Notes: a model not told the origin generated them from the letters alone. A stretch of 64,000 bases of DNA from Symsagittifera roscoffensis (GCF_963678635.1 NC_087062.1:58606129-58670128); one strand, 5' to 3'; shown: positions 1 to 11,609, counted from the first letter of the stretch. Numbers and translations are program-made.

Positions 1-269
1 TCCTATTAAGTGCTCAATAAGCATCGTTTCTCTTGTCTGAAAATTACAGGGAGATCCACAAGGCATCATAATTTAAATGCCCTCATGAAGCAAATTTTCG
101 CCTCCACTCACTTGCCTTGTTTTGTAGCGACGGCACAGAAGCGAGCAGACGGTTTGACGCTCAACCAATGGGCTGTCGGTAATTGGCTCGGTAGCCCCTA
201 GTTTAATGAGCTCGGGTTTTGTTTGTAACCATGGAATGACCGCGACCAAGGCTGAAGATCGCAAATCTG

Positions 270-1792
270 ACATATGTAGAAACTTAATTGGCGATGGATT
301 TGTTTTTCAACTGTAACATTAGCCCAGACATTACACAGTGAAGGAGCGCAGAAAAAACTCATAGCCAGTTCGTTTTCTGGTCTGTTTAGGGTTAAATAAA
401 AAATTACCAAGTTTAGGCCATCATTCAAACGACTTGTGATCAGCTTTCCTTTACACGCGAAAATAACCATATAACTTGGCTTCGGATCCCACGACAACGT
501 GATTACTACTAAAAACTCGGCGATGAAGCCATTATTTATTAGGTTTATAGTGACAGTGGTTTACTAAATCCATTGGAGATCGATTGACTTTTCCCTCTAC
601 TCTAACTACTCATGCTCTGGAATGCTAACCAGTTTTGGAGTAAATTAAATACGTTCATGGCATAACAGCAGCTGAAATGAGTTTTTGAAGTCTCTCACAG
701 TCACTGGGCACGGGCCTCTAATTCCCTTCTTTCCGGAGATAACGTCGTTATCTCTTCAATTTCGTGACACGGAATGGTTCAGATCCATCCGAATGTCCCA
801 CTGGACCTACCGTCTGTATGATTTTCTCCCAATAAACATTTTTTCGTTTCCTGTTCTCACGATAAGAAGCTTCGTTCTTCTTCCAATTTTCACTCTAAAT
901 TTCCGACTGAATTTCGTCTTGTAACCCGGTTAATGTGTTTTTCATCCATTTTTCAGTCAAAATGGCCTCTTCTTGCATTTCTTGCAGAACAATCTGAGCC
1001 TCTTTTTCATCACAAATTCACTGTCAACGCTTTTAATGTCTTTTTTCACGTGCATCGACTGGTTCGAAAGTGCCAATCCGGGGGAATGGCACAAACAAAT
1101 AGCTTTGGAATTTCAGGGTGCTGCTAGTCCTAGCATTGAGGTTTTTCCAAATAAACTCTAAAAGAACTTGAGCATGTGTACCGAAGGAGAGATAAAAATT
1201 TTCGTTCAGACCTGTACAGTGTGCAATTTGAGAGAAAAATTTTCACCATTGAAAATAGAGTCATTTAACCATATTTCTTTCACCATTAAAAAATTTAGAT
1301 TCGTCACGACGATGTAATTGAACAGGAAATTGTAGCGATGATAAAGACTTCGTAAATTAAAATGTAATATTCGCTCTGACAATACACAGTGACGGAGCAT
1401 AGAAAAAGTACATTTTGACGACTGGCTGACGCCAGTTACATTTATCTTATTCGTTTTAACCGTTTTGACCTAACCAGTTGTTTTTCTGGCCTGTTAAGGG
1501 CTAAGTACTATTTTACCATTTAAGGCCGTCAGCCGAGCGACTGTTGACCAGTTTTCGTTTACATACAAAAATCACCACAAAGCTGGGCCTCGGATCTCCA
1601 GACAACGTGATTTCTTTTTGAAACACGGCTAGAAAACCATAATTATGTATGTTTTTAGTAACCGCTATATAATAATTCTATCAGAGATGGATTGACCCTT
1701 TCCTCGCCCCTATCTACTCATGCTCTGAGATAACAAATCAGCTATTGAGTTAAATCAGATGTGTTTAGGGCATTACAGCGGCTAAAAGGAGG
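270..1792. repeat. Old internal tandem repeat (two units, ~1.05-1.1 kb apart)
   Basis: The stretch ~270-690 resembles ~1340-1792 in order and spacing. Shared landmarks are CACAGTG followed by GGAGC, TTCTGG followed by CTGTT and GGG, ACAACGTGATT, CTACTCATGCTCTG, and GGCAT followed by ACAGC. The units differ far more from each other than the 9.5-kb block copies do, so this duplication is older. The same pair occurs in the right copy near 9780-10113 and 10775-11225. Confidence 0.7.
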
Positions 1793-2174
1793 CTAATGGT
1801 CGTTAAAAGTCTCTGGGCAAGTTTGCAAGTGTTCCGCTCGTTTTCTTCGTCTGTAGGTCACGTTCTTTCACGTGAAGTTTTCCTCTACTATAAATTTTAA
1901 CTCGTCTCTAGATCTCTCCAGTTCCGCCCAAAGAACTTTCGTTAAGAATTCATAAGATCTTTATATGGTTTGCAATATTGTGCCGAACTGGATCTCATCA
2001 AGTATTTTGAGCCAGCGGGTTTGTGATACCCCTCGCTCTACTTCAATATCATTTCTTTTTCGAGAGCTTCTTTCCAGCCCACGATTTTTTATTCCGTCTG
2101 TAATGTTCCAGGGACTACTTCCACACTAAAGGCTGTCAAAAGCTCGTGCGTCCTCTCGAGACGTTCCAGTGATT

Positions 2175-2507
2175 CAATCGAGCTAGTCATGCTATGGAAT
2201 GTGAGGGCGATTTTCAGGTTCACTGCGTCGCGGCAACATGCAACTAATTCAATTTCACTCCTACGTGACATTCTCAACTTTCCATATAACCTTGCTAGTC
2301 GACAAGGTTGTTCATCATAGTGAAGAAAGGCACGTGTATGGAACTGGTCTCCGTTCAAGAAATTTTGGTGAACAACATTGCCGACTAGCAAGATTATATG
2401 GAAAATGAGAATGTCACATTGGAGTGAAATTGAATTAGTTGCAGATTGCCACGACGCAGTGAACTTGATAATCTTTCTGGCATTCCATAGCATGACTAGC
2501 TCAATTG
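2175..2507. repeat. Inverted repeat with ~126-nt arms, left block
   Basis: The arms at 2175-2301 and 2382-2507 are imperfect reverse complements around an ~80-nt spacer. The outer ends read CATTCCATAGCATGACTAGC and its complement; the inner ends read CTTGCTAGTCG and CGACTAGCAAG. Reading either strand gives near-identical peptides, which explains the apparent open frames here. The structure is conserved at 11610-11942. Confidence 0.88.
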
Positions 2508-3789
2508 TTTTTGTTAATTTGGGTTTCTTATTGGAGTTTTTTCAATTTTTTTTTCATAAAAGGCTTTTTGTTTTTTGTTGGCGAGTAGTTTTGCTTGCGG
2601 ATGTGTTTCACTTTTTTCTTTTTGTTGTTTTCCATGCAAAATCAGGTGCCACAAAAAATCATCGGAATGTGTTGAGTGATGTAAAAAATTAAAATTTTTT
2701 AGTCGTGATCCGATCAACAATCAAAAAAATTCATAATTTTGTCTGTGTTGAGAAAATTGTCTTTAAATTTTGTCAATTAGAAGGGAGCAAAGCGATCGAG
2801 GAAAGTTAGCTAATTTAAAAATTAATATTGTTTAGGCATTTAGGCTAAGAATTCTTATTAAAAACGAATAATATTTCAGGAAGTTTCATTCGGCGCTTCA
2901 ATGCCAAAAATAATTTCTAAAAAACTTCAAAACTGCTGTTCAAATTAGGCAAAAATTAAATTGTTTTTACATGTTTTGGAGACAAAAATTGTCGATTATG
3001 CCTAACTCACAAATTTTCTTGGCGCTTATTTATTTTTCTAGTCATATTACACGCTAAAATCTCTAATACTTAGAGGAAAACTAGTTATCGTACTTTTTGA
3101 ATAAATAAGGCAAGAAATTTGGTAGACAAAACAGATTAAACGTCTGGTAGTAAAACTTAACTATGACAAAACAATTAAAATTTTCCCAAAAAAATAACAA
3201 TTTTACCTAAATCATCGAAATTATTGTTTCCAAGATCATCTTTAGACCAAAAATCAAACACGTTTTTGTCCTAACTGAGACGAAATACTTTGTGTTAGTT
3301 AATCAAGTAAAGACTCAAATACTAAAAAGCTATGATTTTGCGTAAATTTTGACCCAACTTGACTAAGTTTCTGCTACCAATTTTGTAAACAACGGTAAAA
3401 AAGACAATAATTTGAAAAAAAATATATCTCTAGGAAATTTTTAAGAATGGGTAGCAACATTCTCTATAAATTTCTATGTGGAACAAAAAAAAAAGTAAAC
3501 AGAAAGTCAATGCTAGTACAATTACAAAATGCAGCATAAAAGAAAACACCAAAAGCAACTACAATGAAAATAGCTTACGGTAAAAAAAACGTGTTGTATA
3601 AATGTGGCAACTAAACCGACAAAAACATAGACAGACAAACAATAAGATGAAACATTTACTTGAAACAGACTATTTCTTGTTTGAAAGATGAAGCATGCCC
3701 TGGGCAGATCCTGGACTTTTGCCGCCCGAGGCGTCTTCGTTACCTCCAGGATAAGTGTGCCGGAGACGCCAAGAAATTTGATCTCATCG

Positions 3790-3841
3790 GTAACCAGCTA
3801 TCCCTGTTACCATATCCTTGGTAACATGGATAGCTGGTTAC
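3790..3841. repeat. Nested perfect hairpin at a W-family end, left block
   Basis: GTAACCAGCTATCC (3790-3803) pairs perfectly with GGATAGCTGGTTAC (3828-3841). Inside, GTTACC (3806-3811) pairs with GGTAAC (3820-3825). The following sequence, with TACTGTGCAAGTA and GTTCCGACCAT, is the recurring left end of W-family repeats. The right block has it at ~13227-13278 with one base change in the right arm. Confidence 0.85.
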
Positions 3842-4800
3842 TGTGCAAGTATCACAGACTGTTCCGACCATCGTCCTAAAAATACAACAAAAATTTCTTC
3901 TCAAATTCTGGTAGTTTATTCGGAATGATGTGATCAAATGATATTAACAAAAAATTAGAGCTTAGGCATAGTTGAAAAACAATTTTTGGAGGAAATTGAC
4001 TAGACAAACAAAAAAATCAAAAGAAAATTCAAAATTTTTGCATTTTTTTGAATTTTTGAAAGTTTCCTTGAAAAAAACTAAGTTGTTACGGCTTAAATCC
4101 AGCTATTGCAAGCTTTTAAACCTTTAAAATAATTTTTTGTTGACTTTTTTTTTCGCTCGAATTTAAAAATAAAACAAAAATTTCAAACCGATTTTTCTCG
4201 ACACTAGAAAAAAAAGATTTTTTAATATTGTTCTCTTCACGATTGAAATAGCTTACTATGGTGTACCAGTCTGATGATTATTTCTGGTACCTCATTTTGC
4301 GTGGGAAACAAAATGTAAAAACGAAAACACAACTGAACAAAAATTCCTCCCCATTTTCAATGATTGGAATAAACCTGTTTAGAAAAACAAATACCGAAAA
4401 TTGAAGAGGAATTTTGTATTCGGATGTGTTTTTTTTTCTTTTTGTGTTCCACGTACTAAAATCACGTACTACAAACAATGATTGGACTGGATTTGGTGAT
4501 AGATCATATTGAAGCTCTTTCAGTCGTGATTCGAACCACAATAAAATTTTCAAAAAAATTCCCACTGTCGGGAAAAACTGGCTTGAAATTTTAAATTTTT
4601 TGTATTACTCGAGCGAATAATGCAAGCGAGCAGGCGTACAATTGAACTATGACTAGAAAACTTAGTTTTTAAGACCTTAAAACTTAGTTTTAAGCAAGTA
4701 AAACCAGTTTTTGGAGTTTTTTGGCTTTATTTTGGGAACCAAAACAAAAACTTCAAAAAGATCAAATTATTTTGCAGAAAATTATTGAAAAAAAAAATTG
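3825..4800. repeat. Head-to-head pair of W-family repeats, left block
   Basis: A plus-oriented W copy runs from ~3825 to ~4380 and ends with the family's TTCCTCCCCATTTTCAATG signature. A minus-oriented partial copy follows to ~4800, passing TTTGTATTCGGATGTGTTTT and TTCAGTCGTGATTCGAACCA in the opposite sense. The two halves form a loose foldback around ~4380. The right block has the same pair at ~13262-14235. A minus-oriented W fragment also occurs at ~2580-2760. Confidence 0.6.
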
Positions 4801-4965
4801 TTTTAAATTTTTTTATCTCGTCAATTTTCCTGAAAAATGTTTTTCCAATGTTCGGCCCCTTTTGTCTCAGCTGTAGGAAACATCAATTTTTTTGATCGGC
4901 CAACTCTAAGATATTTTCGTAAGGCAATTTGATGTCACCTCATTTTGTCGTTCGGCCTCATGCGA

Positions 4966-5039
4966 CCTCATTTCGTCGTTCCGAACGTAGTGTATTTTAA
5001 CATGTTAAATTACGCTACGTTCAAAATGACGAAAAGAGG
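4966..5039. repeat. 74-bp palindrome, left block
   Basis: Centred on TTAACATGTTAA. The flanks CGAACGTAG and CTACGTTC, then CCTCATTTCGTC and its partner, fold back with several mismatches. Its right-block counterpart at 14409-14482 pairs better. Confidence 0.8.
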
Positions 5040-5521
5040 TTGCATTGTTTGAATTTTTTACGGTTTGGGAAAATTCTAGATCCGTCCGCCCCCTGAATTT
5101 CACTCCAAATTGCTTTGCTCCCTAAAAGTTTGCTTTACGAACATAAAAATTTGAGATTTTGTTTTTTGAGACATGAAACATTAAAAAAAGCTAAGTGCAG
5201 CTTTAATGACGACTGAAACGATTGATATATTACTCGAACTCATCTGAAATTTATTTGCGGCACCTGATGATGCGTAAAAAATTGTAACTTCTAAATTTCT
5301 TTCACTTTCGTTAGTCTTGCATTTGTCTTGCACAATGACAAAAGTAGATTTTGCATGGATTATAACTCCCATAATTTATTTGTAATTAGCTCATGGATTA
5401 ATAAGTCAATATAAAACAAAAAAGATTTAGAAAAAAAAAACAGATCTATGAGCGCAATCCACTCTTTCGTAATTATTTTGTTTAGTGTGCATTAAGTGTT
5501 GTTTTTTAAGTGTTTTTGCAC

Positions 5522-5925
5522 CAGCGGATTTTGGTGGGTGTGGCGGCGGGCTTACGGGCGGACGCCTTCTTCTCAGGTCATCGATCCCCAGTCCACTCAA
5601 AGGGTCCCCCCTTTGTACTATTTTGAGATTTCCATTTTTGGGTGACTGGCCCTAAAATCTTTTTTATAAAATACTAATTTTGACAGGGGAGCGCGCGCCG
5701 AAAAACAGCATTTTTCGGTCAAAATTTCTCAAAAGTGCCTCAAAACGCATTTTTTGGCTTGTTTTTTTAAATTTGCCTGCGGCGCACAAATTGTGGTCAA
5801 AATGGGGTCTTGATAGTGGTTGGGGAGAGTTCAGAAAATCAATTTGGTCGACCAAAAAAAATGTTGAAAAAATGTTCAATTTTTTTGTAAATCCGTCCCC
5901 CTCGAGAAAATTCTAGTTTCACCCG
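5522..5925 (+). mobile_element. Degraded hAT-type MITE, left block
   Basis: It contains the MITE family's internal landmarks in order: AAAGGGTCCCCCCTTTGTAC, GCGCGCGCCGAAAA, AATCAATTTGGTCGACC and CCCTCGAGAAAATTCTAG. The ends CAGCGGATTTTGG and CTAGTTTCACCCG are decayed relatives of the terminal repeats CAGGGGCGGATTTAGG and its complement. The equivalent in the right block is ~14946-15353. Confidence 0.65.
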
Positions 5926-6419
5926 AATTTTTGCCTTCTGTGTAGGACTTTTAAGTGCTTTATTTTCACCAAAGATTGTCGGAAGAACAGTTTAGTCAAT
6001 TTTGAAAAATTTTCTATTTTTTTTTATAGCTGGTCGCAAAAATCCTAGTCTACAAGAAATTGGCTGGAAAAATGTATTACTTGGCTGTTTACTAATTTTA
6101 CGTATCACTATTAAGTACCCTTTTCTTGAAAAATGAATTCTGCTGTTTTCAATATGCTTTCAAAATCCGCATGGTTGATGCTCTTGTAATTGGATGAAAG
6201 ATATCGATCAGTGGACAACAGCATTTTTCTCATTTTTTTTTGGAAATAAACCACTGAAGTATTGATCTAAATTTGAGAAAATATTTGTTTTGGATCAAAA
6301 TCCACGTTTTTTTGCTTAAAAACAAGCTCTCCTTATTTACTTTGTAAATTTTTTAATTAAATTTTTCCACTTCCACATTCAGTTCTAGAGTAAAGTATAC
6401 CACTAGCCGCACATCTATA

Positions 6420-6541
6420 ATGGATACACACGCTCGGAAGTTTCTGTTTGTTTTTGCCCTAACCATGACTGGATCCAAACCCTGGATGTATGAGGTGAGG
6501 GTCAAGGGGCAAATAGTGGAGAGCGAGTGGATCATATACAA
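6420..6541 (+). pseudogene. Orphan copy of the CUB/LDLa gene's signal-peptide exon
   Basis: The first 122 bases of exon 1 of the gene at 15843-19657 are repeated here. They encode the same start, MDTHARKFLFVFALTMTG, and continue to about residue 40, with one visible change, Gly to Arg near residue 27. Homology then stops and the reading frame enters the palindrome at 6551. No downstream CUB or LDLa exon follows within 3 kb. It is best read as a non-functional fragment left by the block duplication. A short secreted peptide read into the palindrome is formally possible but unsupported. Confidence 0.8.
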
Positions 6542-6550
6542 CCCGTACCT

Positions 6551-6943
6551 TACAAAAACTTGGAAACCAGATCTGAGCATCGTAAAATCTTGCCTATTTC
6601 AGATCTTGTCCAGACATGGTGCATGTTTCGTTTGGACATGGACTTGTCTGAATCAGGACTGAGGCAGGTACGGATTCTATCTCAAAAGCAGACCTGCTCA
6701 AGGTCTGATTCAGACCTGGGGCACACATGGGTCAGACCTGGTGCAGACCTGTTCAGATCTGACCCATATATGTTCCAAGTCTGAATCAGACCTTGAGCAG
6801 ATCTGCTTTTGTGATAGAATCCATACCTGCCTCGATCCTGATTCAGACATGTCCATGTCCAAACGAAACATGCACCATGTCTGGACAAGATCTGATAAAG
6901 GCAAGATTTTAAGATGCTCAGATCTGGTTTCCAAGTTTTTGTT
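6551..6943. repeat. ~390-bp near-perfect palindrome at the duplication junction
   Basis: The left half, from TACAAAAACTTGGAAACCAG, is matched in reverse by the right half, ending GGTTTCCAAGTTTTTGTTGG. The centre is near 6745 with almost no loop. Internal pairs include CATGGTGCATGTTTCGTTTG with CAAACGAAACATGCACCATG. Both strands read near-identical peptides, a by-product of the symmetry. It begins ten bases after homology with the right block ends. No copy was seen elsewhere in the window. It could be a foldback element or a palindromic duplication made during rearrangement. Confidence 0.9.
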
Positions 6944-7565
6944 GGATAGATTTCCACTCACTAAAATTTCACAAAGACTCCGGGGCAGATCGATTCAAGG
7001 GTCTAAAAACAGTTTTGATCAATTTTTTACATCAGTCAATGACAACACTTTCGAGAAAATTATTTTATTCCATTTCACATCTTTCAATTTAAAAATACGA
7101 AGAAATATTTGTTTTCTAAATCATGTTAACCCTGCATATTGCAATTTATTGTTCAAAATCAAGCTTAAAAAATGAATTAGTTATCAGAATTTTGCATCAT
7201 GACTGCTTTTGTTCTACAGAATACTTTTTATATCGTGAAAAGATCGTGATTATGGAGTCGCTTGTGCAACTACTAATCAATTTACTTTGTTTTTTATCGA
7301 ACATTGCTTAGCTCAAAACGATTGCGTCCGAATACTTAAATTAAGCTTCGTTGTGATGTTGTAAATTAAAATGAAAGTATCGCAAATTCAAGCCTTCAAA
7401 CCAAAATATGAGTAGCACCTTCAACAATCACCAGTTCAGATTCGGAGGAGGTCCATTTATCAGGTTACCTAATACGAACAACTGTCAACTGACGTCACAA
7501 TTTCATTATACAGTTCATACTGATGTTGGCCCGCTCTTGTTCTCTGTTAGCCCCCCCACACCACA
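6944..7565. other. Spacer without recognised gene
   Basis: AT-rich sequence between the palindrome and the eEF2-like stop codon. No domain, RNA or repeat family was recognised. On the minus strand this is the expected 3' flank of the eEF2 copy. Confidence 0.5.
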
Positions 7566-7807
7566 TCACATCCTGTCGAAGTAGTCATCCAACTTCGGTT
7601 GTTCCTCATTCAAGCCCCTTCGCTTCCTGATCTTCATCATGATTTTGTAGGCCTGGTTGTTATCGTAGAACTGTTTGACCTTGGCCGGGTCCTTCATGTC
7701 TTGGGGATGCACCGCAAGAGGATCGTAGTTCATCACCTGCCAGTGGTCAAATACACACTGAAGGAACGCTTGTCCGCCCGTCGCTTTCCGTAAATATCCA
7801 GTGCATC
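7566..7807 (-). pseudogene. EEF2: eEF2-like terminal exon
   Basis: The acceptor TGTAG lies just above 7807. The exon reads GCTGYLRKATGGQAF, QCVFDHWQ, a divergent linker rich in Asp, Lys and Gln, then IRKRRGLNEEQPKLDDYFDRM before the TGA at 7566-7568. The Arg/Lys-Gly-Leu motif and acidic end match the eEF2 C-terminus. Confidence 0.88.
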
Positions 7808-8566
7808 CTACATGAGAGACATTGTGTTTTATCAATGAAAAAATTCATTCAAACGCTCTTTAGTCTGCAACATTTTTAAATACAATATTTTTGATAGCAT
7901 TAGAGTTGTACTTTGTGGGCAATAGTACAAAAATACTTAAGAATAATACCACGCACCTTAAGATCAGAAAACAAGATCATAACCAACAAACAGTTCAAGA
8001 AAATTAATGAACGCAAGCAAACAGAAATACAACTTTTTTTTCATAAAGGTGCAACTACCAAATTTCAAAGAACAAATAGATGCCCTTAAAGCTATAAAGT
8101 TTGTTTAACAAGTTACCATTGCTACTTTTTCGATAAAAATGACCTAATTTGAGAAAACTGGATCAAAAGGAAAAAAAACTTATCGCTGGGAAATCTGAAA
8201 ATTAAATTCCCTTTCGAAGCGTTTTTCGTTTTTGCTGTCAATCCGCGAAATTAAGCATAGACAAATAAAGACTTTTCCTGAAAAAATTATTCTTCAGACC
8301 TAAATAAGAGTATGAAGTACGTTCATCGACGGCTCTTTCTTCCCCCCCCCCCCCCAACTGCGAGTTTTTAGAGCAATTTTTCTTTTCACATTATTGGATT
8401 TTTAAATAAAAATTGGCATACGGACTAATTAGGCCATGACAAACATATTTGGTCTTCATGCTCAGTGTAAAACCACTCGTTAAACCATGAAGTCGATGCT
8501 TATGTGAGGTTGGGGAAACGGAAGAAGAGCCTCTTAATCGACTGTTAAAGCCTGCTTTCAAATTAC

Positions 8567-8889
8567 CGAATGATTCCAACACAGGCAGATGGGCCTTGAC
8601 TTTGTACTGTGGTGTGCCTGTGATGGGATTCTGCTCTCTGCTCGAAGATATTTCCCCTCCTGGCATTCATGGCACTGCTCACTCCAGACAAAACCTCTCC
8701 TGGGCACTGGATCTCAACCAGGTACACTGGCTCCAGAAATCTGGGCTCTGCCATCATCTGCGATGCATAGAGCACCCTCCTGGCTGTGGGAATGATCTGA
8801 CCACCTCCTCTGTGGATGGCATCCGTGTGCAATGTTACGTCGTTAATTCTCCACCTGATGCCTCTGCAGTTTTCGTTCGCAATAACACC
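8567..8889 (-). pseudogene. EEF2: eEF2-like penultimate exon
   Basis: The acceptor TTTTGTAG lies just above 8889 and the donor GTAATT follows TTCG at 8567. It encodes [17 protein letters not shown], then the conserved [15 protein letters not shown] block. After FEQ the frame shifts because of the duplicated AGAGCAG. Confidence 0.88.
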
Positions 8890-9536
8890 CTACAAAATTC
8901 ACGATGAAACTAACAAAATAAACACATAGCCGACAGATAGTTATGTGTCAATGAACGAGCAAAAAAAATATTTACTTTTCGAAATTCTGGGCAAAAATTC
9001 ATCGCTTTAAGCTTCTTTCAATTTCCAGAATCTCAAATTAACAATACTATTTAGATACATACAACTATCGCATTCGAGAACACTCAATTAATAAATAATT
9101 CAAATGCACTTTTCATCCTTTCGTACCATTTCCCTTAATTGGAGAGCGCAGTTTGTCTTTCTTTTAGAGACCGAATTTTTTTTGAACTTGAAAAAAAAAT
9201 CATCTTGACCTATTCTGGGCGACATTGAAAAAGCATCATCATAAAAATTCAAAACTCCAGCTTGATATCTTTTCTTTTCATTCCAACAGCATGAAAAACC
9301 TGACTACTTTTTAAAGAAAACTGAAACATTTGACAAAAATGTGTGTGAATTTATAAAACCGCCATTGAAATTTGCTGAAAAAAAATCAAGCCATTGAAAT
9401 GGTCAGAGCAAGTTACAGCTCTTGACCTTCATGATTTCGCCCAGTCAAAAGTTATTGGAAAATCCAATAGCAAAAATTATACTAAAAATTTTCAACTACG
9501 TTCTCGATTCTTAAAAGTTCTTCGAAATTAATTGGG
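8890..9536. other. Spacer without recognised gene
   Basis: AT-rich stretch between the eEF2 fragment and the right duplicated block. No further eEF2 exon on the minus strand and no other feature was seen. Confidence 0.5.
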
Positions 9537-11609
9537 TCCTATTAAGTGCTCAATAAGCATCGTTTCTCTTGTCTGAAAATGACAGGGAGATCCACAAGGC
9601 ATCATAATTTAAATGCCCTCATGAAGCAAATTTTCGCCTCCACTCACTTGCCTTGTTTTGTAGCGACGGCACAGAAGCGAGCAGACGGTTTGACGCTCAA
9701 CCAATGGGCTGTCGGTAATTGGCTCGGTAGCCCCTAGTTTAATGAGCTCGGGTTTTGTTTGTAACCATGGAATGACCGCGACCAAGGCTGAAGATCGCAA
9801 AGTTCGTTTTCTGGTCTGTTTAGGGTTAAATAAAAAATTACCAAGTTTAGGCCATCAGTCAAACGACTTGTGATCAGCTTTCCTTTACACGCGAAAATAA
9901 CCATATAACTTGGCTTCGGATCCCACGACAACGTGATTACTACTAAAAACTCGGCGATGAAGCCATTATTTATTAGGTTTATAGTGACAGTGGTTTACTA
10001 AATCCATTGGAGATCGATTGACTTTTCCCTCTACTCTAACTACTCATGCTCTGGAATGCTAACCAGTTTTGGAGTAAATTAAATACGTTCATGGCATAAC
10101 AGCAGCTGAAATGAGTTTTTGAAGTCTCTCACAGTCACTGGGCACGGGCCTCTAATTCCATTCTTTCCGGAGATAACGTCGTTATCTCTTCAATTTCGTG
10201 ACACGGGATGGTTCAGATCCATCCGAATGTCCCACTGGACCTACCGTCTGTATGATTTTCTCCCAATAAACATTTTTTCGTTTCCTGTTCTCACGATAAG
10301 AAGCTTCGTTCTTCTTCCAATTTTCACTCTAAATTTCCGACTGAATTTCGTCTTGTAACCCGGTTAATGTGTTTTTCATCCATTTTTCAGTCAAAATGGC
10401 CTCTTCTTGCATTTCTTGCAGAACAATCTGAGCCTCTTTTTCATCACAAATTCACTGTCAACGCTTTTAATGTCTTTTTTCACGTGCATCGGCTGGTTCG
10501 AAAGTGCCAATCCGGGGGAATGGCACAAACAAATAGCTTTGGAATTTCAGGGTGCTGCTAGTCCTAGCATTGAGGTTTTTCCAAATAAACTCTAAAAGAA
10601 CTTGAGCATGTGTACCGAAGGAGAGATAAAAATTTTCGTTCAGACCTGTACAGTGTGCAATTTGAGAGAAAAATTTTCTCCATTGAAAATAGAGTCATTT
10701 AACCATATTTCTTTCACCATTAAAAAATTTAGATTCGTCACGACGATGTAATTGAACAGGAAATTGTCGCGATGATAAAGACTTCGTAAACTAAAATGTA
10801 ATATTCGCTCTGACAATACACAGTGACGGAGCATAGAAAAATGTTTATATTGACGACTGGCTGACGCCAGTTACATTTATCCTATTTGTTTTAACCGTTT
10901 TGACCTAACCAGTTGTTTTTCTGGCCTGTTAAGGGCTAAGTACTATTTTACCATTTAAGGCCGTCAGCCGAGCGACTGTTGACCAGTTTTCGTTTACATA
11001 CAAAAATCACCACAAAGCTGGGCCTCGGATCTCCAGACAACGTGATTTCTTTTTGAAACACGGCTAGAAAACCATAATTATGTATGTTTTTAGTAACCGC
11101 TATATAATAATTCTATCAGAGATGGATTGACCCTTTCCTCGCCCCTATCTACTCATGCTCTGAGATAACAAATCAGCTATTGAGTTAAATCAGATGTGTT
11201 TAGGGCATTACAGCGGCTAAAAGGAGGCTAATGGTCGTTAAAAGTCTCTGGGCAAGTTTGCAAGTGTTCCGCTCGTTTTCTTCGTCTGTAGGTCACGTTC
11301 TTTCACGTGAAGTTTTCCTCTACTATAAATTTTAACTCGTCTCTAGATCTCTCCAGTTCCGCCCAAAGAACTTTCGTTAAGAATTCATAAGATCTTTATA
11401 TGGTTTGCAATATTGTGCCGAACTGGATCTCATCAAGTATTTTGAGCCAGCGGGTTTGTGATACCCCTCGCTCTACTTCAATATCATTTCTTTTTCGAGA
11501 GCTTCTTTCCAGCCCACGATTTTTTATTCCGTCTGTAATGTTCCAGGGACTACTTCCACACTGAAGGCTGTCAAAAGCTCGTGCGTCCTCTCGAGATGTT
11601 CCAGTGATT

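Larger units (their letters stand above)
1..6541. repeat. Large duplicated block, left copy (window-truncated)
   Basis: This block is repeated at 9537-15964, starting with an offset of 9536 bases. A 102-base stretch near 272-373 is absent from the right copy, and small indels shift the offset later. Similarity is very high over the first 2.4 kb and lower over 5.5-6.4 kb. It ends at 6541 inside the copied signal-peptide exon of the CUB/LDLa gene, where the right copy continues the exon and this one enters a palindrome. The left limit is unknown because the window begins inside it. It holds no other recognisable gene. Its content is inverted repeats, W-family fragments and a hAT-MITE relic. Confidence 0.93.
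7566..8889 (-). pseudogene. EEF2: eEF2-like gene, last two exons only, frame broken
   Basis: eEF2 is the GTPase that translocates the ribosome, acting in the cytosol. Only its C-terminal domains IV-V are present. The 5' exon (8889-8567) encodes the conserved [20 protein letters not shown] and [11 protein letters not shown] segments. The 3' exon (7807-7566) encodes TGGQAF(L)QCVFDHWQ and ends LDDYFDRM. The splice joins in phase after ESFG. A 7-base tandem duplication (AGAGCAG) near 8637-8650 shifts the frame between FEQ and NPITGTP, so the copy cannot make normal eEF2 unless the base call is wrong. The rest of eEF2 (about 600 residues upstream) is absent before the right block begins at 9537. 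The tail has about 16 extra residues compared with animal eEF2 as I recall it. Confidence 0.88.

Noticed and set aside
2089-2493. 134-codon minus-strand open frame (also 11524-11928)
   Set aside because: It spans the inverted repeat, so its two ends translate to the same sequence. This is a structural by-product, not a gene.
6527-6961. Overlapping open frames on both strands around the palindrome
   Set aside because: The two strands read near-identical peptides because the DNA is a palindrome. No domain, no codon signal beyond symmetry.
8341-8357. Poly-C and other homopolymer runs (also 45680, 47648, 57390, 57740)
   Set aside because: Simple runs, several inside MITE copies. Lengths are prone to sequencing error and carry no evident signal.
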